64,000 nucleotides of DNA from Planosporangium mesophilum (GCF_016863255.1 NZ_BOON01000017.1:124001-188000); one strand, 5' to 3'; positions 46,426-55,657 are shown, counted from the stretch's first letter. The notes: generated from the sequence alone by a model not told the origin. Numbers and translations: made by a program.

Positions 46426-46875
46426 ATGAAGATCATCCTGACCCAGGAAGTGAACGGACTCGGCTCTCCCGGCGACATCGTCGAGGTCAAGGGCGGTTAC
46501 GGACGCAACTACCTGCTCCCGCAGGGGTTCGCGATTCCGTGGAGCCGGGGCGCGGAGAAGCAGATCGACGTGATCAAGCGGGCCCGCGCGGCCCGGGAGA
46601 TCCGCGACCTGGACCACGCCAACGAGGTCAAGGCGAGCCTGGAGAACCTGTCGGTCAAGCTCCCCGTGCGCGCGGGTGAGGGCGGCCGGCTCTACGGCTC
46701 GGTCACCCCGGCCGAGATCGCCGCTGCCGTCAAGCGCGCCGGCGGTCCCGACCTGGACAAGCGCCGGCTCGAACTGTCCGGCCACATCAAGTCCACCGGT
46801 GCCCACAAGGTGCAGATCCGCCTGCACCCGGAGGTCTCGGCGGCGTTCACGCTGAACGTGGTGCCCGAGAAGTAG
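46426..46875 (+). CDS. rplI: 50S ribosomal protein bL9
   Basis: A 149-residue large-subunit protein. The N-terminal domain reads MKIILTQEVNGLGSPGDIVEVKGGYGRNYLLPQGFA, the standard bL9 signature. A long helix (VIKRARAAREIRDLDHANEVKASLENL) joins it to the C-terminal domain with GEGGRLYGSVTPAEIAAAVKRAGGPDLDKRRLEL. GAGAGGAGG lies just upstream of the ATG. A strong terminator follows. Confidence 0.98.
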   Translation: MKIILTQEVNGLGSPGDIVEVKGGYGRNYLLPQGFAIPWSRGAEKQIDVIKRARAAREIRDLDHANEVKASLENLSVKLPVRAGEGGRLYGSVTPAEIAAAVKRAGGPDLDKRRLELSGHIKSTGAHKVQIRLHPEVSAAFTLNVVPEK

Positions 46876-46888
46876 GTCACCCACGACG

Positions 46889-46930
46889 CGGAAAACGGGC
46901 GGTGCGTACGACGCGCCGCCCGTTTTCGTG
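46889..46930. terminator. Bidirectional terminator after rplI
   Basis: GAAAACGGGCGG / CCGCCCGTTTTC arms (46891-46927) plus an inner GCG/CGC pair. T-rich sequence is on the right for rplI and on the complementary side for the convergent gene at 46960. Confidence 0.85.
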
Positions 46931-46959
46931 TCCGCGGTCCACCGCTCGATCCGGGCGGG

Positions 46960-48888
46960 TCAGGCGGTGTTGACCACCGTGTAGAGAATGGTCGCGATGC
47001 CGGCCCCCACGACCGCGGCGGCGAAGCCGACCGTGGCGGACCGCCAGAACGGCGAGACCCACCGGATCAGCAGCGCCATGAAGGCACTGAGCACAATCGC
47101 GATCCCGAGCTCCGGCAGGTGCGCCTGGAACGTCTGGAACGCCGCATCGCGCGGGGCGGGACAGGGCTGCCCGGCCGCGGTGACGCAGCCGGCCTGGGCG
47201 GTACTACCCAGCAGCACGGCCCATAGCAGGAACGCGCCGATCGGCAGGCCGAACCAGCCGACCGAGGCGAGGGCGGCGCCGACATACCGGTACGACGACA
47301 CGTCGTCGGCGCCGCCGGCACGCCTCGCGGTGACGGCGGCCGGCCGGCGGACCGGCTCTCTCCGGCCGGTGGGGGTCTCCCTCCGGCCGTCAACGGTCTC
47401 ACCACGGCCGGTGACGGCGCGCTGGGTGGTGCTGCCGGCGACGCTCCGTGGACCGGCGTACGCGGTCGTTCGGATGGAACTACGCCTCGGTGGCCACTCT
47501 TCCTCGTCGTCGTAACCGCTCACGGCGTGCCGGCCGGACCGGTAGCGGGGCGCGTCGTCCTGGTCGGGCTCGTCGTCGTATCGGGAGCGGAGCGCCCGGC
47601 GGCCCGACGGCTCGGAGTCGCCGACCCGGTAGTCGTCCTCGCGGCCGCGGATCGCCCGCGTCACGCTCCTGGGGATCTCACCGGTGTCGTCGTACCGCCG
47701 GACGCTGAAGCTCGGCTGCTCACCGGTGTCGCCGCTACGCGGGACCCACTCGCCACGGCTGCTGCTCCAGGAACCGGTCTCCGTGCTCCGGTCGCCGCCG
47801 TCGAGGTCCTCGTCGAACGAGGGCGGACGGCGCCAGGAGCCGGTGGTCGCGGTGTCCCGGGCACGCCAGGTGCCCGTCTCGCTGCGCCACGTCTCCAGGT
47901 CGGAGTCGGCGTGCCTGCCACCGCCTTCCGCCGGAGTCCCGGCGGAACCGATGGCACGGGTACCGAAGCGGGCCGTGCCCGGGTCCCGGGACCCGACGCG
48001 GCCGCCGCTGATGTCACCGGGTTCAAGGTCGATCGTCGTGCCGCTGCGCCACGGGGCCGGTTCGGCACGCCAGGCCTCGGTCGCGGGATCCTCGCCGATC
48101 CCGGTCGGCTGCGGCGGACGCCACGAGTCCGTACCGCCCTGGTCGCGGGAGCGGGACGACGCGGGGATGAACCCGTTCCAGCTGGACGAGGAGTCCGACA
48201 GCAGGTCCAACGGGTCGATGCGCGGCCGGGTCGAAGCCGGGAGCGCTCGCAGGGCCGCCTGCTCCTCGGCGCGCCGGGAGCGGCGTGGGCCCTCCTCCTC
48301 GCTGCGGCGGGAGCGGCGGGGCTCCGGGTCGTCGACGACGCTCGGCCAGGAGCCGGGACGGTACGGGCGTACCGGCTCGTCGTCGTGGTCGCGCCGCGAG
48401 ACGGTACCGGGCTCCCACCGTGGCTCGTCGTCCGACGATTCGGGGTACGCGGAGTAGCGGCTACGCGGGGAGCGGGGCTCGGGCAGGAGGTCGTCGCGCT
48501 CCTCCCGGGAGAAGGACCGCTCCGACGGCGAGAACGACCGCTCCGACGGCGAGAAGGACCGCTCCGACGGCGAGAAGGACCGCTCCGCGGACGGGAGGGC
48601 CCGGTCGTCGGTACGGGAAGGCCGGTCCTCGGCCGGGGAGATGGTCGACCAACCGGCCGCGTCCGAGCGGACGCGCGGGACGGGACGGTCGGACTGCCGC
48701 CCGCTCCGCTCAGCGGTCCGAGCGGTGCGGTCGCGCCGGGCGTTCAACGGGGTCGGGCGGTCGATCGTCGCATCGCCGAACTCGGCAGCGCTTGGCGGTC
48801 GGCGACCATGGCCGTCACGCGGCCTGTCCCCCTTGTCGCGATAGCCCACAGCCGGAGAGCGACCCTTCTGTGACGATGTTGCGGACAC
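46960..48888 (-). CDS. Large disordered protein with C-terminal membrane helices
   Basis: A 642-residue protein that I do not recognise. About 520 residues are hydrophilic and disordered, rich in Arg, Ser, Asp, Glu and Trp-containing short motifs (TETGSWSSSRGEW, ETGTWRARD, TGSWRRPPS). Around residue 100-130 there are four copies of SERSFSP. The last 110 residues contain three hydrophobic segments (VGWFGLPIGAFLLWAVLLG, LGIAIVLSAFMALLIRW, VGFAAAVVGAGIATILYTVVNTA) with two cysteines between the first two (AGCVTAAGQPCPAP). It converges with rplI and is divergent from dnaB. The domain layout suggests a membrane-tethered cytoplasmic tail. Confidence 0.75.
   Translation of the reverse strand: MSATSSQKGRSPAVGYRDKGDRPRDGHGRRPPSAAEFGDATIDRPTPLNARRDRTARTAERSGRQSDRPVPRVRSDAAGWSTISPAEDRPSRTDDRALPSAERSFSPSERSFSPSERSFSPSERSFSREERDDLLPEPRSPRSRYSAYPESSDDEPRWEPGTVSRRDHDDEPVRPYRPGSWPSVVDDPEPRRSRRSEEEGPRRSRRAEEQAALRALPASTRPRIDPLDLLSDSSSSWNGFIPASSRSRDQGGTDSWRPPQPTGIGEDPATEAWRAEPAPWRSGTTIDLEPGDISGGRVGSRDPGTARFGTRAIGSAGTPAEGGGRHADSDLETWRSETGTWRARDTATTGSWRRPPSFDEDLDGGDRSTETGSWSSSRGEWVPRSGDTGEQPSFSVRRYDDTGEIPRSVTRAIRGREDDYRVGDSEPSGRRALRSRYDDEPDQDDAPRYRSGRHAVSGYDDEEEWPPRRSSIRTTAYAGPRSVAGSTTQRAVTGRGETVDGRRETPTGRREPVRRPAAVTARRAGGADDVSSYRYVGAALASVGWFGLPIGAFLLWAVLLGSTAQAGCVTAAGQPCPAPRDAAFQTFQAHLPELGIAIVLSAFMALLIRWVSPFWRSATVGFAAAVVGAGIATILYTVVNTA
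48511..48590 (-). repeat. 21-bp tandem repeat, about 3.8 copies
   Basis: Units at 48511-48531, 48532-48552, 48553-48573 and partial 48574-48590. They differ by one base in the second copy. The period of 21 keeps the frame and gives the SERSFSP heptads of the disordered protein. Confidence 0.95.
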
Positions 48889-49240
48889 CCGGAGCCGGAA
48901 TCCGGTCGGGTGGATCCGTTCGCCAGCGACGATACCCGGTGCCGTTCGGCGTGTCGTGACCTACTTTGTTTCGTCCACAGGCTGGGGACTAGATCAACCC
49001 AGGTCGGAGCGGGTACCGGTGCCTCGTCCCCAAGGTTTTCCCCAGCCACCGCACAGCTGTGCCCACCGGTTGCGGGCCGATGTCCACAGGTTGTCCCGAG
49101 GCCTGTCCACGACCCGAATTGTGCTCTGGCCTCGGAGTTTCTACGGTGGTCGCTCGGTGCTCTGTCGAAACTGTCGTACCCATGCGGTTTCCTGACACCT
49201 CCGGGGAACCGGGCGAGCAACAGGTCACGGAGGCGGGAGC
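48889..49240 (+). promoter_or_regulatory. dnaB upstream region with DnaA-box-like motifs
   Basis: 352 bp divergent spacer. It holds TCGTCCACA 48971-48979 and ATGTCCACA 49080-49088, each one mismatch from TTGTCCACA. Weaker TTGTCCCGA (49091-49099) and CTGTCCACG (49104-49112) follow. The dnaB promoter must lie here. GGAGG for dnaB is at 49229-49233. The density is above what I saw in other non-replication spacers. Confidence 0.5.
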
Positions 49241-50680
49241 ATGTCGATCACGGATGACGTGCGGGCGGCCGAGTCGTGGCCACCGGACGGTCACGGCGGC
49301 GGCGAGCCGCGCGGGACCGCGCAACGCGCCGGCGGGTCCGGCGGCGACGGGCACTTCGACCGCACCCCGCCCCAGGACGTGGCGGCCGAGCAGTCCGTCC
49401 TCGGCGGCATGCTGCTGTCCAAGGACGCGATCGCCGACGTGGTCGAGATCCTCCGGTCAGCCGACTTCTACAAGCCCGCGCACACCACGATCTTCGACGC
49501 GATCATCGACATCTACGGGCGGGGCGAGCCCGCGGACGCGATCACCGTGGCGGCCGCGCTGCACGACTCCGGCGACCTGGCCCGGGTCGGTGGCGCGCCC
49601 TATCTGCACACGCTGCTCGCGAGCGTGCCAACGGCGGCCAACGCCGCCTACTACGCGAAGATCGTCAGCGAGCGTGCCGTACTGCGCCGACTCATCGAGG
49701 CCGGCACCCGCATCGTTCAGCTCGGTTTCGGCAGCGCCGCCGGCAACGGCCGCGACACCGACGACCTGGTCGACATGGCGCAGCAGGCCGTGTACGAGAT
49801 CACCGAGCGCCGCACCAGCGAGGACTTCGCGGCGCTGGCCGAGATGCTGCAGCCCACGCTCGACGAGATCGAGGCGGTCGGCGCGTCGGGCGGGGTGATG
49901 ACCGGCGTGCCGACCGGCTTCACCGACCTGGACCGGCTGCTCAACGGCCTGCACCCGGGCCAGTTGATCATTGTTGCCGGCCGACCCGGACTCGGGAAGT
50001 CAACTGCATCGATGGACTTCGCCCGCAACGCGGCCATCCGGGCGAACTCGGCCAGCGCAATCTTCTCCCTGGAAATGAGCAAGGTCGAGATCGTCATGCG
50101 GGTGCTCTCGGCGGAGGCCAAGGTGCCGCTGCACGTGCTCCGCTCCGGCCAGCTCTCCGACGACGACTGGACCAAGCTGGCCCGCTGCATGGGCGAGATC
50201 AGCGACGCGCCGTTGTTCGTCGACGACACGCCCAACATGAACCTGATGGAGATCCGGGCGAAGGCTCGGCGGCTCAAGCAGAAGCACGACCTCAAGCTGA
50301 TCGTCGTGGACTACCTCCAGCTGATGAGCTCGCCGAAGCGCACCGAGAGCCGTCAGCAGGAGGTCGCAGAGCTGTCGCGTGGCCTCAAGCTGCTGGCCAA
50401 GGAGGTCGAGGCCCCGGTGATCGCGGTGAGCCAGCTCAACCGTGGTCCCGAGCAGCGCACCGACAAGCGCCCCCAGCTGTCCGACCTGCGTGAGTCGGGC
50501 TCGATCGAGCAGGACGCGGACGTCGTCATCCTGCTGCACCGAGACGACTACTACGACAAGGAGTCGCCGCGGGCCGGCGAGGCCGACTTCATCGTCGCCA
50601 AGCACCGTAACGGCCCCACCGACACCGTGACCGTGGCCGCGCAGCTGCACCTGTCGCGGTTCGTGGACATGGCGATCTAG
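49241..50680 (+). CDS. dnaB: Replicative DNA helicase DnaB
   Basis: Hexameric 5'-3' helicase of the replication fork, 479 residues. The start is ATG 49241 (SITDDVRAAES), 7 bp after GGAGGC. A disordered N-terminus precedes the DnaB N-domain (PPQDVAAEQSVLGGMLLSKDAIADVVEIL). The RecA-like domain has Walker A IVAGRPGLGKST, Walker B LIVVDYLQLM and the DnaB motif VIAVSQLNRGPEQRTDKRPQLSDLRESGSIEQDADVV. No intein is present, although DnaB is a frequent intein host in actinobacteria. The gene ends 4 bp into the convergent phosphoribosyltransferase gene. The DciA loader is also in this window. Confidence 0.98.
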   Translation: MSITDDVRAAESWPPDGHGGGEPRGTAQRAGGSGGDGHFDRTPPQDVAAEQSVLGGMLLSKDAIADVVEILRSADFYKPAHTTIFDAIIDIYGRGEPADAITVAAALHDSGDLARVGGAPYLHTLLASVPTAANAAYYAKIVSERAVLRRLIEAGTRIVQLGFGSAAGNGRDTDDLVDMAQQAVYEITERRTSEDFAALAEMLQPTLDEIEAVGASGGVMTGVPTGFTDLDRLLNGLHPGQLIIVAGRPGLGKSTASMDFARNAAIRANSASAIFSLEMSKVEIVMRVLSAEAKVPLHVLRSGQLSDDDWTKLARCMGEISDAPLFVDDTPNMNLMEIRAKARRLKQKHDLKLIVVDYLQLMSSPKRTESRQQEVAELSRGLKLLAKEVEAPVIAVSQLNRGPEQRTDKRPQLSDLRESGSIEQDADVVILLHRDDYYDKESPRAGEADFIVAKHRNGPTDTVTVAAQLHLSRFVDMAI

Positions 50681-51303
50681 ACCCGGGACAGTAGCGATAC
50701 CACCTCGGCGTCACTGACCTGCTCGAACTCTTCGTACCAGCGGCTCACCGCATCGAAGTCGGTTGGCTGTACCGGGCAGATGACCTCGTCGGCGACCCGG
50801 AGCAACTGCTCGACGGCGAGCGGGGAGCCGACCGGTACGGCGACGACCACCCAGCGGGCGCCGAGCCGGCGGGCCACCGCGACCGCCGCCCGGGCACTGG
50901 CGCCGGTGGCCAGCCCGTCGTCGACCAGTACCGCGATCCGCCCGTCCAGCGCGAGCGGGGGCCGGCCGAGCCGGTACCACTGTTCGCGCCGGTCCAACTC
51001 CGCGAGCTCCCGCCGCAGCACGCCGGTGATCTCGTCCGCGGGCAACTGCGCGGCCAGGTCCTCGTTGAGGATGCACACGTCCTCGGCGCTCAGCGCGCCG
51101 AACGCGATCTCGGGAGCCGACGGAACCCCGAGCTTCCGTACGACCAGCGCCTCGAGGGTCACCTCCAGGCGCCGGGCGATCACCGCGGCGACCGGCACGC
51201 CGCCGCGTACCAGGCCGACGACGACGAGATCCGGGCGCCCGGCGTACTTGGCCAGCGCACCGGCGAGGACGGCGCCGCCCGCCGCGCGGTCGCGGAAACT
51301 CAC
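50677..51303 (-). CDS. Phosphoribosyltransferase-family protein
   Basis: 208 residues. The type I phosphoribosyltransferase fold has the PRPP-binding loop IAVLVDDGLATGASARAAVAV. An N-terminal LVVVGLVRGGVPVAAVIARRL corresponds to the first strand-loop (PPi loop). ALVVRKLGVPSAPEIAFGALS is typical of the actinobacterial group often annotated as predicted phosphoribosyltransferase (COG1926-like). The nucleobase substrate is not known. It overlaps the upstream membrane-protein gene by 4 bp (its start is at the neighbour's stop) and converges on dnaB. Confidence 0.88.
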   Translation of the reverse strand: MSFRDRAAGGAVLAGALAKYAGRPDLVVVGLVRGGVPVAAVIARRLEVTLEALVVRKLGVPSAPEIAFGALSAEDVCILNEDLAAQLPADEITGVLRRELAELDRREQWYRLGRPPLALDGRIAVLVDDGLATGASARAAVAVARRLGARWVVVAVPVGSPLAVEQLLRVADEVICPVQPTDFDAVSRWYEEFEQVSDAEVVSLLSRV

Positions 51304-52556
51304 TCCCCCTGTGTACGCCCGACGGCGATGCGCCGCGAACCCACGTGGGCCGGCGCACCCGCGTCGGCAACCGGGTGCAGCGCCGACCGCCAGACCAGGT
51401 ACGCGGCCGGGTACAGCAGGTACCCGAACCGGGTGGCGGGCATCAGCGCGATCGCGGCGGTGAGCCCGTACGCGCTGAACGTCGCGGCGCTCCCGGCGTC
51501 ACGCGGTGGCCGGCGCAGCAGCCACCAGCCGATCACGAGGCCCGCCACGACCAGCAGCGCCGCGGCGATGCCCCGCCCGGCCGGCAGGGCCGCCGCGATC
51601 AGGTGGCCGGGGAACGGCGACGCCGCCGGGCTGCCGACCAGTCCTCGGCCGAGTGGGAAGTGGACGAGGTTCTCCACGGCCGCACCGGGGTCCACCGCCA
51701 CGGCCGGCACCACGGCCAGGACCGGCAACCCGAGGGCCGGTACGGCATAGCCGCCGAGCGCGCGCCGGCCGCGGGTCGCGGCGAACGCCAGCAGTACCAG
51801 CGCGACCGGCCAGGCGAACAGCTTGAGGGTCCCGGCCAGGCCCATCGCGAGTCCGGCGGCTGCCGGCCGGCCGGTCGCGGCGAGGGCGAACGCCAGCAGG
51901 CAGAGCGCGAGGACCGGCAGGTCGTCCCCGCCGACCGCGAGGGCGAGGGCGCACAGCGGCAGTACGGTCGCCGCCTGGGCAGCCCGTACCAGGGTCGCGC
52001 CGGGCACTCGCGGCGCCAGCACCGCCAGGGCCGCGCCGAGCGCGACGGCGGTGGCCAGTGCGAACCACACCCGGGCATCGGTCCACCAGGCGTTCCCGGC
52101 GAGCGCCCGGGGCAGCCCGAACACCGCCATGCCCGGCTGGTACGGGACGTACCCGAGCAGTCGCTCGTCGGGTGGCATCGCGGCGATCGCCGCCCGGCCG
52201 AGGTAGGGGGTACCGGCGTCCAGCAGGCGCCCGCCGGCGCGCTCGACGACGGTCACCTCCTCCTGCGCCTGGCCGTGGGCCGCCTCGACAACGAGTGGTA
52301 CGAGCGCGGTCGCCACCCAGCACAGCCCGGTGACGACCGCCCGCCCGATCACAGCCGCGCGTCCGACGACGAGTTGGACGAGCACGCAGAGCGTGGCCGC
52401 CGCGTACCCGAAGACGGCGATGGCGCCCCAGGCGCGGTGCGGGCCGAGCGTGGAACCGGCCGCGGTGACGAGCGCGAACAGTGCGGACAGGCCGTACAGG
52501 GCGAGGTCGACGGCGAGAACCCGCGCCGCCGGACCTCCACGCGGGCGTACCATCAC
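51300..52556 (-). CDS. GT87/DUF2029-like polytopic membrane protein
   Basis: 418 residues with about 10-11 hydrophobic helices and short loops. The start codons GTG 52556 and ATG 52553 are adjacent. The helix pattern and the AGTLKLFAWPVALVLLAFA segment (compare AKFYP / VKLTP in GT87) suggest a polyprenyl-phosphate-mannose-dependent transferase. The first loop (DAGTPYLGRAAIAAMPPDERLLGYVPYQPGMAVFG) resembles the GT87 loop but lacks the usual leading D..Y..G cluster. Its end overlaps the phosphoribosyltransferase start. The mannosyltransferase role is an inference. Confidence 0.68.
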   Translation of the reverse strand: MMVRPRGGPAARVLAVDLALYGLSALFALVTAAGSTLGPHRAWGAIAVFGYAAATLCVLVQLVVGRAAVIGRAVVTGLCWVATALVPLVVEAAHGQAQEEVTVVERAGGRLLDAGTPYLGRAAIAAMPPDERLLGYVPYQPGMAVFGLPRALAGNAWWTDARVWFALATAVALGAALAVLAPRVPGATLVRAAQAATVLPLCALALAVGGDDLPVLALCLLAFALAATGRPAAAGLAMGLAGTLKLFAWPVALVLLAFAATRGRRALGGYAVPALGLPVLAVVPAVAVDPGAAVENLVHFPLGRGLVGSPAASPFPGHLIAAALPAGRGIAAALLVVAGLVIGWWLLRRPPRDAGSAATFSAYGLTAAIALMPATRFGYLLYPAAYLVWRSALHPVADAGAPAHVGSRRIAVGRTQGE

Positions 52557-52574
52557 GGCCGCCAGTCTGGCAGA

Positions 52575-55121
52575 TCAGCTGCTGCGGTCGAGGCGCTGGC
52601 CGCCGCGGGGGCGTTTCGGGATGCGTACCACCGACCCCGCCTCGTGCAACGGTTCGGCCAGCCGGCCCGGCCGGCCGTCGAAGCCCCGGCCCAGCGCGGC
52701 GAGGAGCGCGTCCAGCGACATCGCGCGGGCGAACAGGTACCCCTGGCCGGCGGGGCAGCCCAGCTCCCACAGCCGCCGCCGCTGGTCCTCGCTCTCGACT
52801 CCCTCGGCCACGACCATCACCTGGAGGCTGCGGCCCAGCTCCACCGTGGACCGGACGACGGCCGCCTCGGCCGGGGAGTCCATCCCGGAGACGAAGCCAC
52901 GGTCGATCTTCAGCTCCTGTACGGGTACCCGCGCCAGGGTCGACAGCGACGAGTACCCGGTACCGAAGTCGTCGAGCGCGATCACGATGCCGTCCTCGCG
53001 CAGCGCGCGGAGCACCTCGTCGACTACCTCGAGCTGGCTGAGTATGAGCGACTCGGTCACCTCGATGACCAGTGCCTCCGGCGGCAGGCCGTACCGGGCG
53101 AGACTGGCCTTGACCGTGCCGGGGAACCGCGGGTCGAGCAGGCTGCGCGGTGACACGTTGACCGCCACCGGAATCGTGTAGCCGGCGGCGCGCCAGGTGA
53201 CGGCGGCGGCGAGGGCCTGGTTGAGGATCGACTTGGCGAACGCGCCCAGTTGGGTGGAGCGCTCGATCGCGTCGAGGAACCGGGCGGGCGGCAGGTCGCC
53301 GTGGTCGGGGTGGTGCCAGCGGGCGAGGGCCTCCGCCGCGATCACCTCGGCGCTGCCGAGGTCGACGATCGGCTGGAACTTGACGGTGAACTCCTCCTCG
53401 GCCAGCGCCCGGGCCAGGTCGCCGCCGAGGACGAGGGAGTCGACGTCCGCGGTGTCGCGGGTCGCGGCGTACCGGGTGACCTGCTGGCCGCTCTTCTTGG
53501 CCTGGTACATCGCGATGTCCGCGCGGCGGAGCAGTTCGGCGATGTCCGTGCTGCCGTCGGCGACCGCGATCCCGGCGCTGGCCTCGACGCTGATCCGCAT
53601 GCCGTCGAGGTCCATCGGAGCGGCGATCGACGCGAGTACGGCCTGCGCGCGGGGGATCGCGACCGGCGGCGCCGGCAGCCCGGTGAGCAGGATCGCGAAC
53701 TCGTCGCCACCGAACCGGGCGACCAGGTCACCGGCGGTGGACAGCGCCTCCAGCCGGCGGGCGATCTCGATCAGGACCCTGTCGCCGGCGGTGTGCCCGA
53801 GGGTGTCGTTGACCTCCTTGAACCGGTTGAGGTCGAGCAGCACCAGGGCGGTGACGCCGTGGGGCGGGCCGCCCAGGATCTCGTCGGCGTACTGCTCCAG
53901 CCGGCGACGGTTGGCGAGCGAGGTCAGCGGGTCCTGCGCGGCGGCGCGGGCGTGGCTCTCGGCGAGGCGCCGGGTCTCCGCGTGCGCGGACGCGTTGCGG
54001 ATCGCGGTGCAGAGCGCGGCCGCGAAGGTACGGAAGATGTACTCCTCCCGCTCGCTGAGCGCGACCTGACCGCGGAACCGCAGGCGAAGCTCGCCGATCG
54101 CGGTGTCGCCGTCGTGGCTCTCGAGCGGCGTGATGATGGCTGTGCCCTGTGCCGGCGGCGCCGAGTCCGGCGCGTCGTCGTAGTGGACGCGTTCGTCGGT
54201 GCCCCGTACCAGCCGGGCCGGCGACGACCCCTCGTGGACCTCGACCTCGACCTCGTCGGCCGAGAACAGCTCGGCGGCCCGCCTGACCGCGGAGCGCAGG
54301 ACGCCGTCGAGGTCGACCGCGTTGAGCTCGTCCGTCGTGCGGGCCAGACGTTGCCACGCGGCCCGCTCCTCGCGGTTGCGGACGCGGCCTGCGGATGACA
54401 GGTGCAGCGCGTACAGCAACGGGGAGAGCCCGATGACCAGCCAACGATCAACCGTCAAGATCATAGTGGCGCCGAGCGCCATGGCCAGGCCGATAGACCG
54501 GGAGACCAGCCGGATGTCGAGGTGTTCGAGGAACCGCTCACGGAGCGACGTCCTCGTCGCCAGCGCGATGACGGGGAAGATGAGGCCCTCGTCGACGATC
54601 GCGTACGCCAGGGCGGCGACGGGTATGACGAGAAGGTGCCGGGAGAGGCTGCCGGCCAGCTGCTCGGGGCCGACCGGCGGTGCGCCGAGGGCGACCATCA
54701 CGGCACACGCCGCGCTCGCCGCCAGGCTCTCCTTGGCGACGTTGAACCGGAGTTTCATGAACGCCGACCGGGCCCTCAGGTTGGCGACCAGGACCCCGAG
54801 CGCCATGCCGAGCACCACCCAGCCGAACGACACGATTGTCGACGCCATCAGCACCGTCGCGGACTCGGCCGACAGCCAGATGTTCGTGGAACGGATGCGG
54901 ATGCTGACGCCGCTGATCTTCGCCAGGGCGATCAGGCCGCACAGGACCACGGGGAACAGCCCGGCCGGTTGATGGTCGAAGATGACGTCGCGGAGCGCGG
55001 CGAGGATGTTGCCGGCCCCGCACACGACAACGAGACCAACCAGCAGCCGCAGCCGCCCGTTGGTCGCGTCGTCGTCTGTCGTCGTCACATCGCCCGTCCG
55101 TTCGCCCCCTGCATGGTGCAT
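52575..55121 (-). CDS. Membrane GGDEF-EAL protein (c-di-GMP turnover)
   Basis: 848 residues. The first about 230 form eight or so membrane helices. A GAF-like domain follows (DLDGVLRSAVRRAAELFSADEVEVEVHEG), then GGDEF and EAL domains. The GGDEF domain has VLLDLNRFKEVNDTLGH and ARFGGDEFAIL, so cyclase residues are intact. The inhibitory RxxD site is not kept (TAGD at that position). The EAL domain retains EALARW, PVAVNVSPRSL, VIEVTES, ALDDFGTGYSSL and ELKIDRGFV, so it should hydrolyse c-di-GMP. A GTG at 55088 is an alternative start. It stands alone, with a 536-bp spacer upstream. Confidence 0.93.
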   Translation of the reverse strand: MHHAGGERTGDVTTTDDDATNGRLRLLVGLVVVCGAGNILAALRDVIFDHQPAGLFPVVLCGLIALAKISGVSIRIRSTNIWLSAESATVLMASTIVSFGWVVLGMALGVLVANLRARSAFMKLRFNVAKESLAASAACAVMVALGAPPVGPEQLAGSLSRHLLVIPVAALAYAIVDEGLIFPVIALATRTSLRERFLEHLDIRLVSRSIGLAMALGATMILTVDRWLVIGLSPLLYALHLSSAGRVRNREERAAWQRLARTTDELNAVDLDGVLRSAVRRAAELFSADEVEVEVHEGSSPARLVRGTDERVHYDDAPDSAPPAQGTAIITPLESHDGDTAIGELRLRFRGQVALSEREEYIFRTFAAALCTAIRNASAHAETRRLAESHARAAAQDPLTSLANRRRLEQYADEILGGPPHGVTALVLLDLNRFKEVNDTLGHTAGDRVLIEIARRLEALSTAGDLVARFGGDEFAILLTGLPAPPVAIPRAQAVLASIAAPMDLDGMRISVEASAGIAVADGSTDIAELLRRADIAMYQAKKSGQQVTRYAATRDTADVDSLVLGGDLARALAEEEFTVKFQPIVDLGSAEVIAAEALARWHHPDHGDLPPARFLDAIERSTQLGAFAKSILNQALAAAVTWRAAGYTIPVAVNVSPRSLLDPRFPGTVKASLARYGLPPEALVIEVTESLILSQLEVVDEVLRALREDGIVIALDDFGTGYSSLSTLARVPVQELKIDRGFVSGMDSPAEAAVVRSTVELGRSLQVMVVAEGVESEDQRRRLWELGCPAGQGYLFARAMSLDALLAALGRGFDGRPGRLAEPLHEAGSVVRIPKRPRGGQRLDRSS

Positions 55122-55657
55122 GGGGGGCGGGGGCGGATGTCAACCGCTTCGACGGTCCGGTTCGGGCTTCGCGGGCCCGACCGATCGTCCGACTCGGTCC
55201 AGTCAGGCCTTTAGCGCCACTCGACTTCACGCACTGTAATCTCCTCATGATCGTCGCCAGCCTGTCGTCCAGCGAACCCCGACGATGTGGTGGTGCATCC
55301 GAGCGCTCTGAGCACAAGATATGAGGAGATCGTTGCCGGTGCCCAATTAATTTGTCAGAGCATTCGGCATGTGCGAACTTGGTAATATTTCGTAACAGAA
55401 GTCCGATTGTGTGATTACGGACCGTGTCGACTTCATGGACAGCTCTCTGCGATGGTGACTCGCCAGTGGCTGGCGGTCGAGGTTCAGAAATCGCACGGAG
55501 TAGTACGGTCGACCGCCGCCAAACGCCCGAACTGCTGTCGGTAAACGCCTCGTCACCGAATGACTGGTACCCGGGAATGAAATCGAGATGCGTCAATTCA
55601 CTGAACCGGGTGAACGCCGCGCGGCCCCGCCGCCGCTCGACCCGTACGCTCGTGGAC
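55122..55657. other. AT-richer spacer between GGDEF-EAL gene and moaC
   Basis: 536 bp without a supported gene. The segment 55340-55440 is markedly less GC-rich than the rest of the window (about half A+T by eye). It contains CCCAATTAATTTGTC and TTGGTAATATTTCGTAAC. It must hold divergent promoters for the GGDEF-EAL and molybdenum-cofactor genes. I could not recognise a Moco riboswitch fold. Confidence 0.5.

Noticed and set aside
49241-53000. Inteins in dnaB or gyrB
   Set aside because: Walker A and DnaB motifs read through without interruption and the lengths are normal (479 and 652 residues).
55122-55657. A Moco or c-di-GMP riboswitch ahead of moaC
   Set aside because: I could not find the conserved helices or GNRA loop-receptor patterns by eye. 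The AT-rich stretch explains most of what looked unusual.
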